Shown piece after piece: positions 7,722 to 16,444 of a stretch of 34,477 nucleotides of DNA; the stretch's first letter is position 1; each line of letters starts with the position of its first letter. The DNA is from Mageeibacillus sp. UBA4314 (GTDB lineage: Bacteria; Bacillota; Clostridia; Saccharofermentanales; Saccharofermentanaceae), in assembly GCA_002394605.1 (NCBI GenBank), contig DGUI01000020.1, positions 1 to 34,477 on the forward strand, read 5' to 3'. A program made the translations under genes and the position numbers. The notes below the pieces were generated by a model. It ran no database searches, was not told the origin of the DNA, and saw only the letters and a list, made by a program, of their open reading frames with translations.

Positions 7722-10328
7722 ATGAGTGGCAAGAGTGATACAAATGAACTGTTCAAGACTTCGAATCTGATACTCCTGGCAGGATTTACATTATTTGCAG
7801 CCGCGCTGACAGCGGAAGCTTTCCTGCTCGATTGGGAGAAATGGCCTCTGATCCTGATAGGTGTCGCAGTCGTATCCTGCTGGATCATGCATATCCGCAG
7901 GACCGGCAACGAATCCCTCAGAGTCTGGATCTGTGCTGCGCTGATGATGTGTACTTTCTTCTACTATGGCACGCATACGTCCAGTACTTTCGATCTGGCA
8001 ATAGTAATAGCTACAGTTATGACCCTGTTCACCATGACGGGCATGAAGGGGCTTGTTACGTTAGCACAGATATCATTCTATCTGACAATGACTTATGCCA
8101 TCGTTGAGATGGTCATTGACGGGTATGAATTTGACCTGCTAGTCATAAGCCGCACGGTACTGCATGTGTTCATGATCACTCTCGTCGGGTGGTTTGCCAG
8201 GACTATCATCGAGAAATGGGCCGATGTGCTCAGCAGGTCCAACGATGAGATCGATCAGCTCACCGAATCCACCGACAGGCTCAATGACTTCCTTGCAAAT
8301 GTATCGCACGAGATCAGGACACCCGTTAATGCTGTCATAGGTCTTACCGGCGTCTGCATCGACAAGGAGAAGGATGCTGATGTCAGGAAGGACATGATGT
8401 CAGTAAGGAGCGCAGGCCGCAAGGTAGCAGAGCAGATCGGGGATATACTTGATTTCTCCGAGATAGACAGGAATAAAGCGGTCAAGAACTGCGAAGACTA
8501 TATGCTCTCTTCCCTCATGAACGATCTCGTATCCGAACTGCGTGAGAACAGGAACGATGATGTGGAACTTGTCATCAATATCAGCCCTTCCATCCCTGCC
8601 GTAATGAATACGGACGTTGCAAAGCTCAAGAAGATAATCAGGGCTCTCGTGTCCAACGGCCTCAAGTACACCAAGTCAGGTGGTGTTTACCTGAAGATAG
8701 ATTCTGAACCTAAGGATTATGGAGTTAACCTTTGCATCGAGGTCACTGATACCGGTATCGGCATGACCGATGAACAGCTCGAGAACGTATATGAGCGATT
8801 CTACCAGGCCGATTCAGGACGTTCACGTTCCGGAGGAGGTCTCGGACTGGGTCTGGGTATCGTTCATGGATTTGTTAAGCTCCTTGGCGGCTTTATGACC
8901 ATCAAGAGCAGACCCGGAGTGGGGACCACGGTTAGAGTAAGCCTCCCGCAGACTGTGGTGGATGATACGAGCTGTATGTCACTGTCTGAACCTGAGAAGC
9001 TCTACCTGGCCGCATATCTGCATTTCGATAAGTTCACTTCCCCGATGGTAAGAGAATACTACAATGCAGTAGTCTTCAACATGGTCAAAGGTCTTGGCGT
9101 CCAGATGCACAGAGTGGAGAACGGCGAGAATCTCAGTAAGCTTGCAAATTCGATCAATATCACCCACCTGTTCGTCGGAGAAGATGAATATTTAAGCGAC
9201 CGCGATCTGATAGAAGACCTTGCAGCTGAGATGGTCGTTGTCGTAGTAGCTAACCCGGAATTCCAGCTTCCCAAAGACTCGGGAGCCAGGGTAATGCTCA
9301 AGCCGTTCTATTGCTTTCCTGTGGCTGCGATCCTTAATGCCGGCCTGGGAAGAAGGAGTCTGACTCAGGGTCACATGCTCCTCGAAGGCATCACGGCACT
9401 TGTCGTCGATGACGAACCGATGAACCTTATCGTCGCGAAAAGTATCTTCGGTCGTTATCACATGAACATCGATACGGCAGCATCCGGAAGCGAATCCATC
9501 AAGTCGTGCCGCTCCAAGAAGTACGATATCATCTTCATGGATCATATGATGAGCGGCATGGACGGTGTCGAAGCAATGAAGAAGATCAAGGCGGATGTTA
9601 CCGGTCTTAACCGAGATGTCCCGATCATCGCCCTGACGGCAAACGCCATGAGTTCTGCAAAGCAGATGTTCATAAACGAAGGATTTGACGGGTTCGTAAG
9701 TAAACCTGTCGAGATCGAAGAGCTTGAGAGAGTGCTTAAGAAGACTCTTCCCAAATCAGCGATCACGTATGAAGACTTGAGCAAGAAGCCTGCCCCCGCC
9801 CCAGCTCCTGAAGGGACAGAGGAATCTTCTGCCGAAGAACCGCAGGCAGATGATACTCCCCGTCCGAAGACACTGCGCGGCAAGCTGACCGAGGCAGGTA
9901 TTGATGTCCAGACCGGACTTCATTACTGCGCAGGTGACCTTGATTTTTATGAGACGCTCCTTCTCCAGGTAGCGACCGAAGGCAAGGGCAAGATAGGATC
10001 ACTTAAGGGATTCTACGCTCAGCAGGATTGGAAGAACTATGAGATCCTCATACATTCGACCAAGAGTTCCATGAAGACTATCGGTGCTCTGGCACTGTCC
10101 GAAGAAGCTCTCAAGCTAGAGATGGCAGCTAAGGGAGAGGATGCCGATTATATCATTGCAAATCATGACCGTGTGATCGCAGATTACGACAGGACGATAA
10201 CTTCCATACTGGCAGCACTTGATAATGGGGATGCTCCCAAAGAAGCACCTGCCGTGGAAGAGCAAAAGGCAGAAGACGAAGAAGAAGTCTTTGAATTCGG
10301 ACCTGAGAACGGGGAGGAACTGTCATGA
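7722..10328 (+). CDS. hybrid histidine kinase: 6TM-HK-pseudoREC-REC-Hpt
   Basis: An 868-residue membrane sensor kinase with start ATG 7722 and GAGGTGG upstream. Residues 1-165 hold about six membrane segments and no large extracellular domain. HisKA follows with NVSHEIRTP (His196), then the ATPase domain with N-box Asn312, DTGIGM at about 343 and a Gly-rich G2 loop near 374. Residues about 415-545 look like a receiver lacking the acidic pocket but ending in MLKPF. An intact receiver carries phosphoacceptor Asp607 in IFMDHMM and SKPVE. After a Pro/Ala/Glu linker, a C-terminal Hpt domain has His778 in IHSTKSS. This is a complete His-Asp-His relay. It overlaps the next gene by 4 bases (ATGA). 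Confidence 0.92.
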   Translation: MSGKSDTNELFKTSNLILLAGFTLFAAALTAEAFLLDWEKWPLILIGVAVVSCWIMHIRRTGNESLRVWICAALMMCTFFYYGTHTSSTFDLAIVIATVMTLFTMTGMKGLVTLAQISFYLTMTYAIVEMVIDGYEFDLLVISRTVLHVFMITLVGWFARTIIEKWADVLSRSNDEIDQLTESTDRLNDFLANVSHEIRTPVNAVIGLTGVCIDKEKDADVRKDMMSVRSAGRKVAEQIGDILDFSEIDRNKAVKNCEDYMLSSLMNDLVSELRENRNDDVELVINISPSIPAVMNTDVAKLKKIIRALVSNGLKYTKSGGVYLKIDSEPKDYGVNLCIEVTDTGIGMTDEQLENVYERFYQADSGRSRSGGGLGLGLGIVHGFVKLLGGFMTIKSRPGVGTTVRVSLPQTVVDDTSCMSLSEPEKLYLAAYLHFDKFTSPMVREYYNAVVFNMVKGLGVQMHRVENGENLSKLANSINITHLFVGEDEYLSDRDLIEDLAAEMVVVVVANPEFQLPKDSGARVMLKPFYCFPVAAILNAGLGRRSLTQGHMLLEGITALVVDDEPMNLIVAKSIFGRYHMNIDTAASGSESIKSCRSKKYDIIFMDHMMSGMDGVEAMKKIKADVTGLNRDVPIIALTANAMSSAKQMFINEGFDGFVSKPVEIEELERVLKKTLPKSAITYEDLSKKPAPAPAPEGTEESSAEEPQADDTPRPKTLRGKLTEAGIDVQTGLHYCAGDLDFYETLLLQVATEGKGKIGSLKGFYAQQDWKNYEILIHSTKSSMKTIGALALSEEALKLEMAAKGEDADYIIANHDRVIADYDRTITSILAALDNGDAPKEAPAVEEQKAEDEEEVFEFGPENGEELS

Positions 10329-13018
10329 CCATAAGAAGACCGATCGAATTTTTGTATGACGATTCCGTTGACATCTCACACAGGATATTTGCTCTGAGTA
10401 ATTTCCTTACTATCATGATGCTCACGATATCTACGGTACTGATGTGCTTCAGCCCTATCTACATTCATGATGCATCCTACATGACCGGGATCATACTCCT
10501 GATCCTTTTGGTATCCATTCTGGCGGCAAAGAAGAACAGAATGACATTAGGAGCGATCTTCACTCTGTCTTTCCTTTGCTTCGCATACTTTCCGATCTCT
10601 TTCTTCAATGAAAACGGTGCGGAAGGCGCAGCCCCCTTCTGGTTCATCTATAACCTGTTCCTTATAGGTGTTCTTCTCAAGGGCAGATTGAGGACCGTAT
10701 TCTTCGCCATTGAAGAGCTGGTTGGACTTGGATGCTATATAGTATCATTCTATTTTCCCCAGTATGTTGCAAACACTTCGTCTCTTATGACATATGTATT
10801 CAATGTCATAACGCTCATTCTGGTAAGCATGAGCATTGTTACCGTGATCAATCTGCAGCACAGGCTTTTCGTCAGGAAGGACGAGATCGCTGCTAAGCAG
10901 CACAAGGAGATCGAAGCACTCAATGCATCACAGAACAGGTTCTTCTCGAGCATGAGCCACGAGATCAGGACACCTATCAATACGATCATTGGCTTAAATG
11001 AGATGATCCTCAGGGAAGACATCAGTGACGAAGTTGCCGAAGATGCCGTTAACATCCGTATAGCAGGTAAGCTCTTATTGAACCTTATCAACGATATCCT
11101 TGACATGTCCAAGGTCCAGGCAGGTGATATGCATCTTCTCATCGACTCATATGCCACCGGCAATATGCTCTCAGAACTCGTTGGAATGCTGTGGATGAGA
11201 GCCAAGGATAAGAATCTCGAATTCCGTGTTAAGGTCGCGCCTGACGTTCCTGCAGAGCTTATGGGTGACGAAGTCAGGATCAAGCAGATCCTTATGAACA
11301 TCCTTAACAATGCGATCAAGTATACAAAGGAAGGTTCGATATCACTCAGCGTTGAATGCCAGAAGGTCGAAGGCAGCAATTATAACATGATATACACGGT
11401 AGAAGATACCGGTATGGGTATCAAGAAGGAAGACATCCCTTACCTGTTCACAGCCTTCAAGCGTGTTGATGAGGACAATACAAAGCATATCGAAGGTACG
11501 GGTCTTGGTCTGTCCATCGTAAAGCAGCTTCTTGACCTTATGGGCGGTAAAGTTACCGTAAACAGCGTCTATACCAAGGGTTCGACCTTTATCATCGAGA
11601 TCCCCCAGAAGGCTGCATCCGACAAGCAGATCGGAGAATACGACTATGCGAAGAAGCATTCGCTCGGCAGGAGATCATCTTATAAGCGCAAGTTCGAGGC
11701 GCCCAAGGCAAGGATACTCGCAGTCGATGATAATTCATCCAATCTCCTCGTCGTAACGAAGCTCCTTCGTGATACAAAGGTTCAGATAGACACTGCAGCA
11801 AGCGGTGCGGAAGCTCTCAAGATGACACTGAACGAGAGATACGACGTCATCTTCATGGATCATCTGATGCCGGAGATGGACGGTATCGAATGCTTCGATA
11901 AGATCAGGAATCAGATGGGCGGCAAGAACAAGGATACAAAGGTCGTTGTCCTCACTGCAAACGCCGGTGAAGAGAACAGGGCTCTGTATGCCAATGCCGG
12001 ATTCAACGGATATCTCGTCAAGCCCGTAAGCGGAGAAGACCTTGAGAACGAGCTCATCAGATGTCTTCCCAAGGATCTTGTCAGGATCACGGGCGGCGAC
12101 GATGAGATCCTTGAAGACACAGTTTCCTGGATGCACAACACCCAGAAGAAGAAGAGGATCGCCATCACAACAGAGAGTATTGCAGACATTCCTCCTGAAC
12201 TCATCAGCAGATTTGACATAGCTGTTATTCCTCATAAGGTATTAACATCTGAGGGCACTTCCTTCCGCGACGGCGTTGATATCGATACAAACGGCGTATT
12301 GTCGTACATGGAGGATGAATCCCACACGATGCTCCCGCAGCCGCCGGATGTCAAAGAGCTTGAGGAATTCTACGCGGAACAACTTACAAAGGCAAACAAC
12401 ATCATCCATATCTCCGTCTCTTCCAAGGTTGCAAACAGCGGATGCATGGCAGCCATGGAAGCTGCGAACTCATTTGACAATGTTACCGTTATCGACAGCG
12501 GACACCTGTCGAGCGGCCAGGGTATCATAGTCCTTGCAGCATGCCTGATCGCAGATTCAGGCCGTAACGTTGACGAGATAGTCAGCCTCCTTAAGAGCAT
12601 CATCCCCAAGGTTCATACGAGTTTTATCGTTGATAACCTCAATTACCTTGCGAGATCCGGACAGGTCAGCCTGCGTGCCTCCAACCTCATGAACTCATTC
12701 ATGGCAAAACCCGTGGTAGTCATGAAGAAGGGTGTCCTGAAGTCAGGGAAGGTCTATTTCGGATCGTCGAAGAAAGTCTGGAAGAAGTACATCAAGTCCA
12801 GCCTGGCCGGCATCAAGGTCAACGCACGCGCGCTCTTCGTCACTTACGTCGGTCTCAGCAAACGTGACCTTGACTGGATCAAGGAACAGATCGGAAAGTA
12901 TGCTCATTTCAATAAGATATACTTCATTCAGGCCAGCCCCGCTATCGCAGCAAACTGCGGGCCCGGAACGTTCGGACTTCTTCTCATGGAGGATTTCATC
13001 CCGGATAAGGATAAATAA
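10325..13018 (+). CDS. hybrid histidine kinase fused to a DegV (fatty-acid-binding) domain
   Basis: An 897-residue protein with start ATG 10325, overlapping the previous stop by 4 bases. Residues 1-190 hold about six membrane segments. HisKA has MSHEIRTP (His212). The ATPase domain has N-box Asn329, DTGMGI at 361 and GTGLGLSIV. The receiver has AVDDNSSN, phosphoacceptor Asp512 and VKPVS. From about residue 611 to the end there is a full-length DegV/EDD domain: TTESIADIPPEL, FRDGVDID, ISVSSKVANSG, VIDSGHLSSGQG, LNYLARSGQVS and CGPGTFG. DegV proteins (FakB) bind a fatty acid and present it to a kinase. The Asp of TDS is Glu here, and the His normally before GPG is Asn877. Fusion to a kinase is unusual. 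The output role is unknown. Confidence 0.92.
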   Translation: MTIRRPIEFLYDDSVDISHRIFALSNFLTIMMLTISTVLMCFSPIYIHDASYMTGIILLILLVSILAAKKNRMTLGAIFTLSFLCFAYFPISFFNENGAEGAAPFWFIYNLFLIGVLLKGRLRTVFFAIEELVGLGCYIVSFYFPQYVANTSSLMTYVFNVITLILVSMSIVTVINLQHRLFVRKDEIAAKQHKEIEALNASQNRFFSSMSHEIRTPINTIIGLNEMILREDISDEVAEDAVNIRIAGKLLLNLINDILDMSKVQAGDMHLLIDSYATGNMLSELVGMLWMRAKDKNLEFRVKVAPDVPAELMGDEVRIKQILMNILNNAIKYTKEGSISLSVECQKVEGSNYNMIYTVEDTGMGIKKEDIPYLFTAFKRVDEDNTKHIEGTGLGLSIVKQLLDLMGGKVTVNSVYTKGSTFIIEIPQKAASDKQIGEYDYAKKHSLGRRSSYKRKFEAPKARILAVDDNSSNLLVVTKLLRDTKVQIDTAASGAEALKMTLNERYDVIFMDHLMPEMDGIECFDKIRNQMGGKNKDTKVVVLTANAGEENRALYANAGFNGYLVKPVSGEDLENELIRCLPKDLVRITGGDDEILEDTVSWMHNTQKKKRIAITTESIADIPPELISRFDIAVIPHKVLTSEGTSFRDGVDIDTNGVLSYMEDESHTMLPQPPDVKELEEFYAEQLTKANNIIHISVSSKVANSGCMAAMEAANSFDNVTVIDSGHLSSGQGIIVLAACLIADSGRNVDEIVSLLKSIIPKVHTSFIVDNLNYLARSGQVSLRASNLMNSFMAKPVVVMKKGVLKSGKVYFGSSKKVWKKYIKSSLAGIKVNARALFVTYVGLSKRDLDWIKEQIGKYAHFNKIYFIQASPAIAANCGPGTFGLLLMEDFIPDKDK

Positions 13019-13021
13019 GAC

Positions 13022-13717
13022 TTACTTCTCCAGATAATCTATAAACTCGAAATCAACAGTATACTGCACGTTCGAGAAAGCGGATATCATCTCAATGTAT
13101 TTTTTGATCAGATCCTTGGCACGCTGATCTGCTGTCATCATGACCTGGCCGTTCTTGATGATGGACAGTTTGGAATAGAGGTTTGTCTCCCTTATCGCAT
13201 TCGTGACGTCGGAGGCAGTTATCTTATTCTCCTGCCTCCATGCAGACTGTGATTCCACGGCAACTGAATTGATGTCATATGAAGATGAATCGATACTCAC
13301 CTCGCCTATGAGAGTTGCATGAGGCATCCTCACCTTTATGTGATTCCCCTGTGTTGTCATGGTTACCTTGCTCATATCGATACCGACCTGTGCGGAACCG
13401 CTGTATTCTATCCAGAATTTACGGTCTTCCTGAGAGATCGCGAAGATCCCCGTATCAGCAGGCTTAACGGCCTTGGCAACGTTATGGAAATAGACCTCGA
13501 GGGTCGCGAGCTGGCATATGTTGCGTATCTGGATCTCATCGGGCTTACCGCTTCCGATGACTGCACCTGTCAGGTCAGCATCCTTTGCGTCATATTGTAC
13601 GTTGGAAGATACGACACGGGCTTTCTTGAGAGTCTTCTTGTGAGGCTCCTTGCCGCATCCGCTGATGAGCAGTGCACAAAGGGACAGGATCAAAAGAACA
13701 GAAGTTATCTTCTTCAT
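13022..13717 (-). CDS. DUF4230 lipoprotein
   Basis: A 231-residue lipoprotein from ATG 13717, preferred because GGAGGG lies about seven bases upstream; an ATG at 13723 is too close to that site, though it would give an ATGA overlap. The signal ends in the lipobox ISGC with Cys21. The mature part matches DUF4230, with ICQLATLEVYFHNVAK, FWIEYSGSAQVGIDMS and IKVRMPHATLIGE. Other members are small membrane-anchored proteins of unknown role. It is the last gene of the minus-strand run and directly follows a second DUF4230 protein. Its stop lies 3 bases from the stop of the convergent kinase-DegV gene. Confidence 0.85.
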   Translation of the reverse strand: MKKITSVLLILSLCALLISGCGKEPHKKTLKKARVVSSNVQYDAKDADLTGAVIGSGKPDEIQIRNICQLATLEVYFHNVAKAVKPADTGIFAISQEDRKFWIEYSGSAQVGIDMSKVTMTTQGNHIKVRMPHATLIGEVSIDSSSYDINSVAVESQSAWRQENKITASDVTNAIRETNLYSKLSIIKNGQVMMTADQRAKDLIKKYIEMISAFSNVQYTVDFEFIDYLEK

Positions 13718-13719
13718 TA

Positions 13720-14391
13720 TCATCCCTCCTTCCAGACTATCTCAAGTTTAACGCCGGGATAGAACTGCTTTACGATGGGGTCCGTGATGGCATGCACTTC
13801 AGCTTCCGTATTATGCCTTGCATATTCGAACATCTTGGTATCAGCTTCAACACGTTTCTTCAGGTCTTCCTCACACCTTGTCTGTGCATCGATGGAAGTC
13901 TGCATGTTGTCGTAGGACTTATCTACAAAGAGATAATCCAGTGTTCCCGCATTAACGTTCATCGACTGGATCTTCACTTTGGGAAGCCTGACAGTGTATG
14001 TGTTTGTATCGATCTTATAATCTGCAGAGATCTGGTCTGCATCGATCCCCAGAACAACGACAGCTTCATAGGCGATATAGTAAATGGGATCCTTGCTGTT
14101 TGCATCCTTATAGACCCGGCAGATGGCCTGGTAGTCATATCTTAGGGTCTGAAGTTCATTGATCCCCATGACCTTATCTATCGATGTATGGTTCTCCACG
14201 ACCTGTGCCTGATTCCTGTTGCCCGCGAGGAGCGCCGCATCGTTCTGGATCTTATCTGAGATCGATGAGCCTGCGCTGATCTTCCAGATGACCACGACTG
14301 CGATTATCAGGACGAGAATGATGACCCCCATGATAAAGATCATCTTATTCCTGCGTGGCTCCATGACCGCTATTATCTGCTGCTTCCTCAT
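13720..14391 (-). CDS. DUF4230 membrane-anchored protein
   Basis: A 223-residue protein starting at ATG 14391 with AGGTGA upstream. A basic N-terminus (MRKQQ..EPRRNK) is followed by one membrane segment at about residues 18-37, so the C-terminal part should be extracellular. Residues about 70-180 carry DUF4230 features, including YYIAYEAVVVLGIDADQI and YTVRLPKVKIQSMNVN. The tail is helical and charged. It is a diverged partner of the lipoprotein downstream, which has the same domain with a lipid anchor. The pair may work together at the membrane. It is 10 bases downstream of the CBS gene. Confidence 0.8.
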   Translation of the reverse strand: MRKQQIIAVMEPRRNKMIFIMGVIILVLIIAVVVIWKISAGSSISDKIQNDAALLAGNRNQAQVVENHTSIDKVMGINELQTLRYDYQAICRVYKDANSKDPIYYIAYEAVVVLGIDADQISADYKIDTNTYTVRLPKVKIQSMNVNAGTLDYLFVDKSYDNMQTSIDAQTRCEEDLKKRVEADTKMFEYARHNTEAEVHAITDPIVKQFYPGVKLEIVWKEG

Positions 14392-14401
14392 ATGTCACCT
14401 G

Positions 14402-14833
14402 TCAGAGAATGTTCTTCTCGTAAAAATGCTTGATTATCGCTCTTCTCGTTACTATTCCTATGAACAGCCCCCTGTCATCCACGATCGGCACGAAATTGAC
14501 ATCCATCGCCCTCATTATCAGATCTTCTATCGGAGCCGTAATGGATACCGGCGTGCCTGTCTCGTTATCTGCCTTCATGTAATCCACATCACCGAGTGAC
14601 AGCTTCTCGAGCGCTTCCACTGCAATGGTGTGAGGCTCTCCGCCCTCGCCTCTGACGATGTACCACAGGAGGTTGCCTTCGCTTAGTATTCCCTTGTAGA
14701 ACCCGTTCCTGTCAAGCACGGGTATTGCCGTAAAACCTCCATGGTGCATGGTCTCCAATGCCTGCCTGACAGTGTAATCAGAATAGACAAATTTGACGTC
14801 TGCCTTAGGTATCATAAAAAACGCTATGTTCAA
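14402..14833 (-). CDS. CBS-domain-pair protein, CbpB/DarB-like
   Basis: A 143-residue soluble protein made of two CBS motifs. The start is TTG 14833, with GGAGG about ten bases upstream inside the end of the esterase gene. Motifs include FMIPKADVKFV, GGFTAIPVLDRNG, a second-CBS FVPIVDDRGLFIGIVTRR and a basic tail. The layout and the final FxGIxTRR resemble the Bacillus/Listeria CbpB (DarB, YkuL) family, which binds c-di-AMP and controls the stringent-response enzyme Rel. The similarity is seen in sequence; ligand and partner here are inferred. It is separated from the esterase stop by 3 bases. Confidence 0.83.
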   Translation of the reverse strand: MNIAFFMIPKADVKFVYSDYTVRQALETMHHGGFTAIPVLDRNGFYKGILSEGNLLWYIVRGEGGEPHTIAVEALEKLSLGDVDYMKADNETGTPVSITAPIEDLIMRAMDVNFVPIVDDRGLFIGIVTRRAIIKHFYEKNIL

Positions 14834-14836
14834 TCC

Positions 14837-16432
14837 CTATGTTCCTCCAAGTGTCTTCTCAACGTCTGTGCAGAAAGGTGTTGCAGCAAGACCATTGTCA
14901 GCATAGAGCGGCGTCGCTCCGTAACTGAAATAACCATATCTGACCTTCACGGGATACTCGACCTTGGGACAGTTCAAGATGATCGTCTTGCCGTCGAAAT
15001 CGACAGTAGCCGATGCCTTGTAGAACTCTCCGTCCTCTCCGGCAACTTCAAATCCCGTATCGTTAGGATCATATCCCGTAGCCATATTGAGGAGCCTGAA
15101 ATCCCCGCCGAAACTGATCTCGACTCCGTCCCCTCTTCTTGCATCGATAACATAAGGCGCACGCGCAGGCACGTCGCTGAAACCGTAAACATATTTAAGA
15201 GCGATGGCTGCAAGCCTTATGCCCGGTGTCCTCTTATCCGCAGGATGGATATTATCGAATTCTCCGCAATCTGCCAGTACTGCCATATAGGTGTCATGAA
15301 CATCATTTGCCACCCTCTCCTGCTGTTCGCGAAGCTTCGCCCATGCAAGATCATCGTAGTTCATAAAGCGGCGTTCCTTTGAGATGTACATGGGGAGCTG
15401 ACAGAAAATGAACGGCATGTCAGGATTAACGAAGACCTCGCGCCACTCCTCGATGAGGCTCTTAAAGACAGTACCGTACAGAACGGCATTCTCTTCACAG
15501 TCTGTCTCACCCTGATAATAGATGACGCCTCTTATCACAAAAGGAGCGACCCTGCTGACCATGCAGTCGAACAAAGACCCGGGACGCCTAACCGACCTTG
15601 CACCCTTGGGCGGGTTGATAAGGAAGGGACCTATCTGCTCCTTGACCTGTTCATATGTGAGGTAGGGATCGTTCTTGAGCATGGATCTGATGCACGAATC
15701 ATACTGACGCTTATCGATCTCATATTCTTCCTGAAGCTCATCGAAATCCTGCTCAGTTATGTCAGCGGCTTCACGGTCATAACGCTCCTTCATCCTCTTA
15801 CCGTCCTGAGTGCTCATGAGCTTCTCTTCGCTGAGCCAGTAACACACGGATGTCTTGGACATATAACAGCCGATGATACCTATCTTACAGTCGATGCTTG
15901 CCTCCAGCTCCCTCCCGAAATAGAAAGCGACCGCAGACATCTCCCTGCACGAATCCTTATCGACTATTACCCATTCCGATGCCTCTTCTTCCCTCTCCTG
16001 TTCCTCATCCATGAACCCTGCCTGGGGAACGTGATAGAAATGGATGTCAGTCTCCGGAAGTTCCTCTAACGTATACTGTGCAAACTCGCTCCTGACTAAG
16101 GGATACTTCATATTGTCCTGACCTGCAGCAAGCCAGACCTCGCCGGCATAGCAGCCATTCATCGTTTTCTCTTCGTTGCATTCATCTTCTGTGTCAGTCA
16201 GGGAATAGACCTGTACCGTGTAAGGACCGCCGGGTTCGGGGACAGCCTTGAGACACACGACAAAGCTCAGGTCATCCTCGGTAGTTCCGCCGGATTCATC
16301 GATTATCTCTCCATCCTTGATCATGCGGATGAAGATCGAGCATGCCTCATCTGCAACTCCGAACACGCGGAGTTCCGCTCCCCACTGGAATATCATGTTG
16401 TCCTTGAATATCCCGTTAAGTCTCAGGTGCAT
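14837..16432 (-). CDS. sialate O-acetylesterase (SASA) family protein with Asp at the nucleophile site
   Basis: A 531-residue protein without a clear signal peptide, so probably cytoplasmic. It opens with LNGIFKDNMIFQWG, like the beta-sandwich N-domain of SASA esterases. Family landmarks follow: GEVWLAAGQDNM (residues about 101-112), VIYYQGETD, FCQLPMY, and FDNIHPADKR, which holds the catalytic Asp and His. The family consensus GQSNM carries the Ser nucleophile; here it is GQDNM (codon GAC, 16117-16115). Residues about 205-270 form a charged helical insert. The enzyme would normally remove acetyl groups from sugars, but activity is doubtful without the Ser. It is tightly packed between the SCP2-like and CBS genes. 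Confidence 0.85.
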   Translation of the reverse strand: MHLRLNGIFKDNMIFQWGAELRVFGVADEACSIFIRMIKDGEIIDESGGTTEDDLSFVVCLKAVPEPGGPYTVQVYSLTDTEDECNEEKTMNGCYAGEVWLAAGQDNMKYPLVRSEFAQYTLEELPETDIHFYHVPQAGFMDEEQEREEEASEWVIVDKDSCREMSAVAFYFGRELEASIDCKIGIIGCYMSKTSVCYWLSEEKLMSTQDGKRMKERYDREAADITEQDFDELQEEYEIDKRQYDSCIRSMLKNDPYLTYEQVKEQIGPFLINPPKGARSVRRPGSLFDCMVSRVAPFVIRGVIYYQGETDCEENAVLYGTVFKSLIEEWREVFVNPDMPFIFCQLPMYISKERRFMNYDDLAWAKLREQQERVANDVHDTYMAVLADCGEFDNIHPADKRTPGIRLAAIALKYVYGFSDVPARAPYVIDARRGDGVEISFGGDFRLLNMATGYDPNDTGFEVAGEDGEFYKASATVDFDGKTIILNCPKVEYPVKVRYGYFSYGATPLYADNGLAATPFCTDVEKTLGGT

Positions 16433-16444
16433 CTCAAATGTTCC

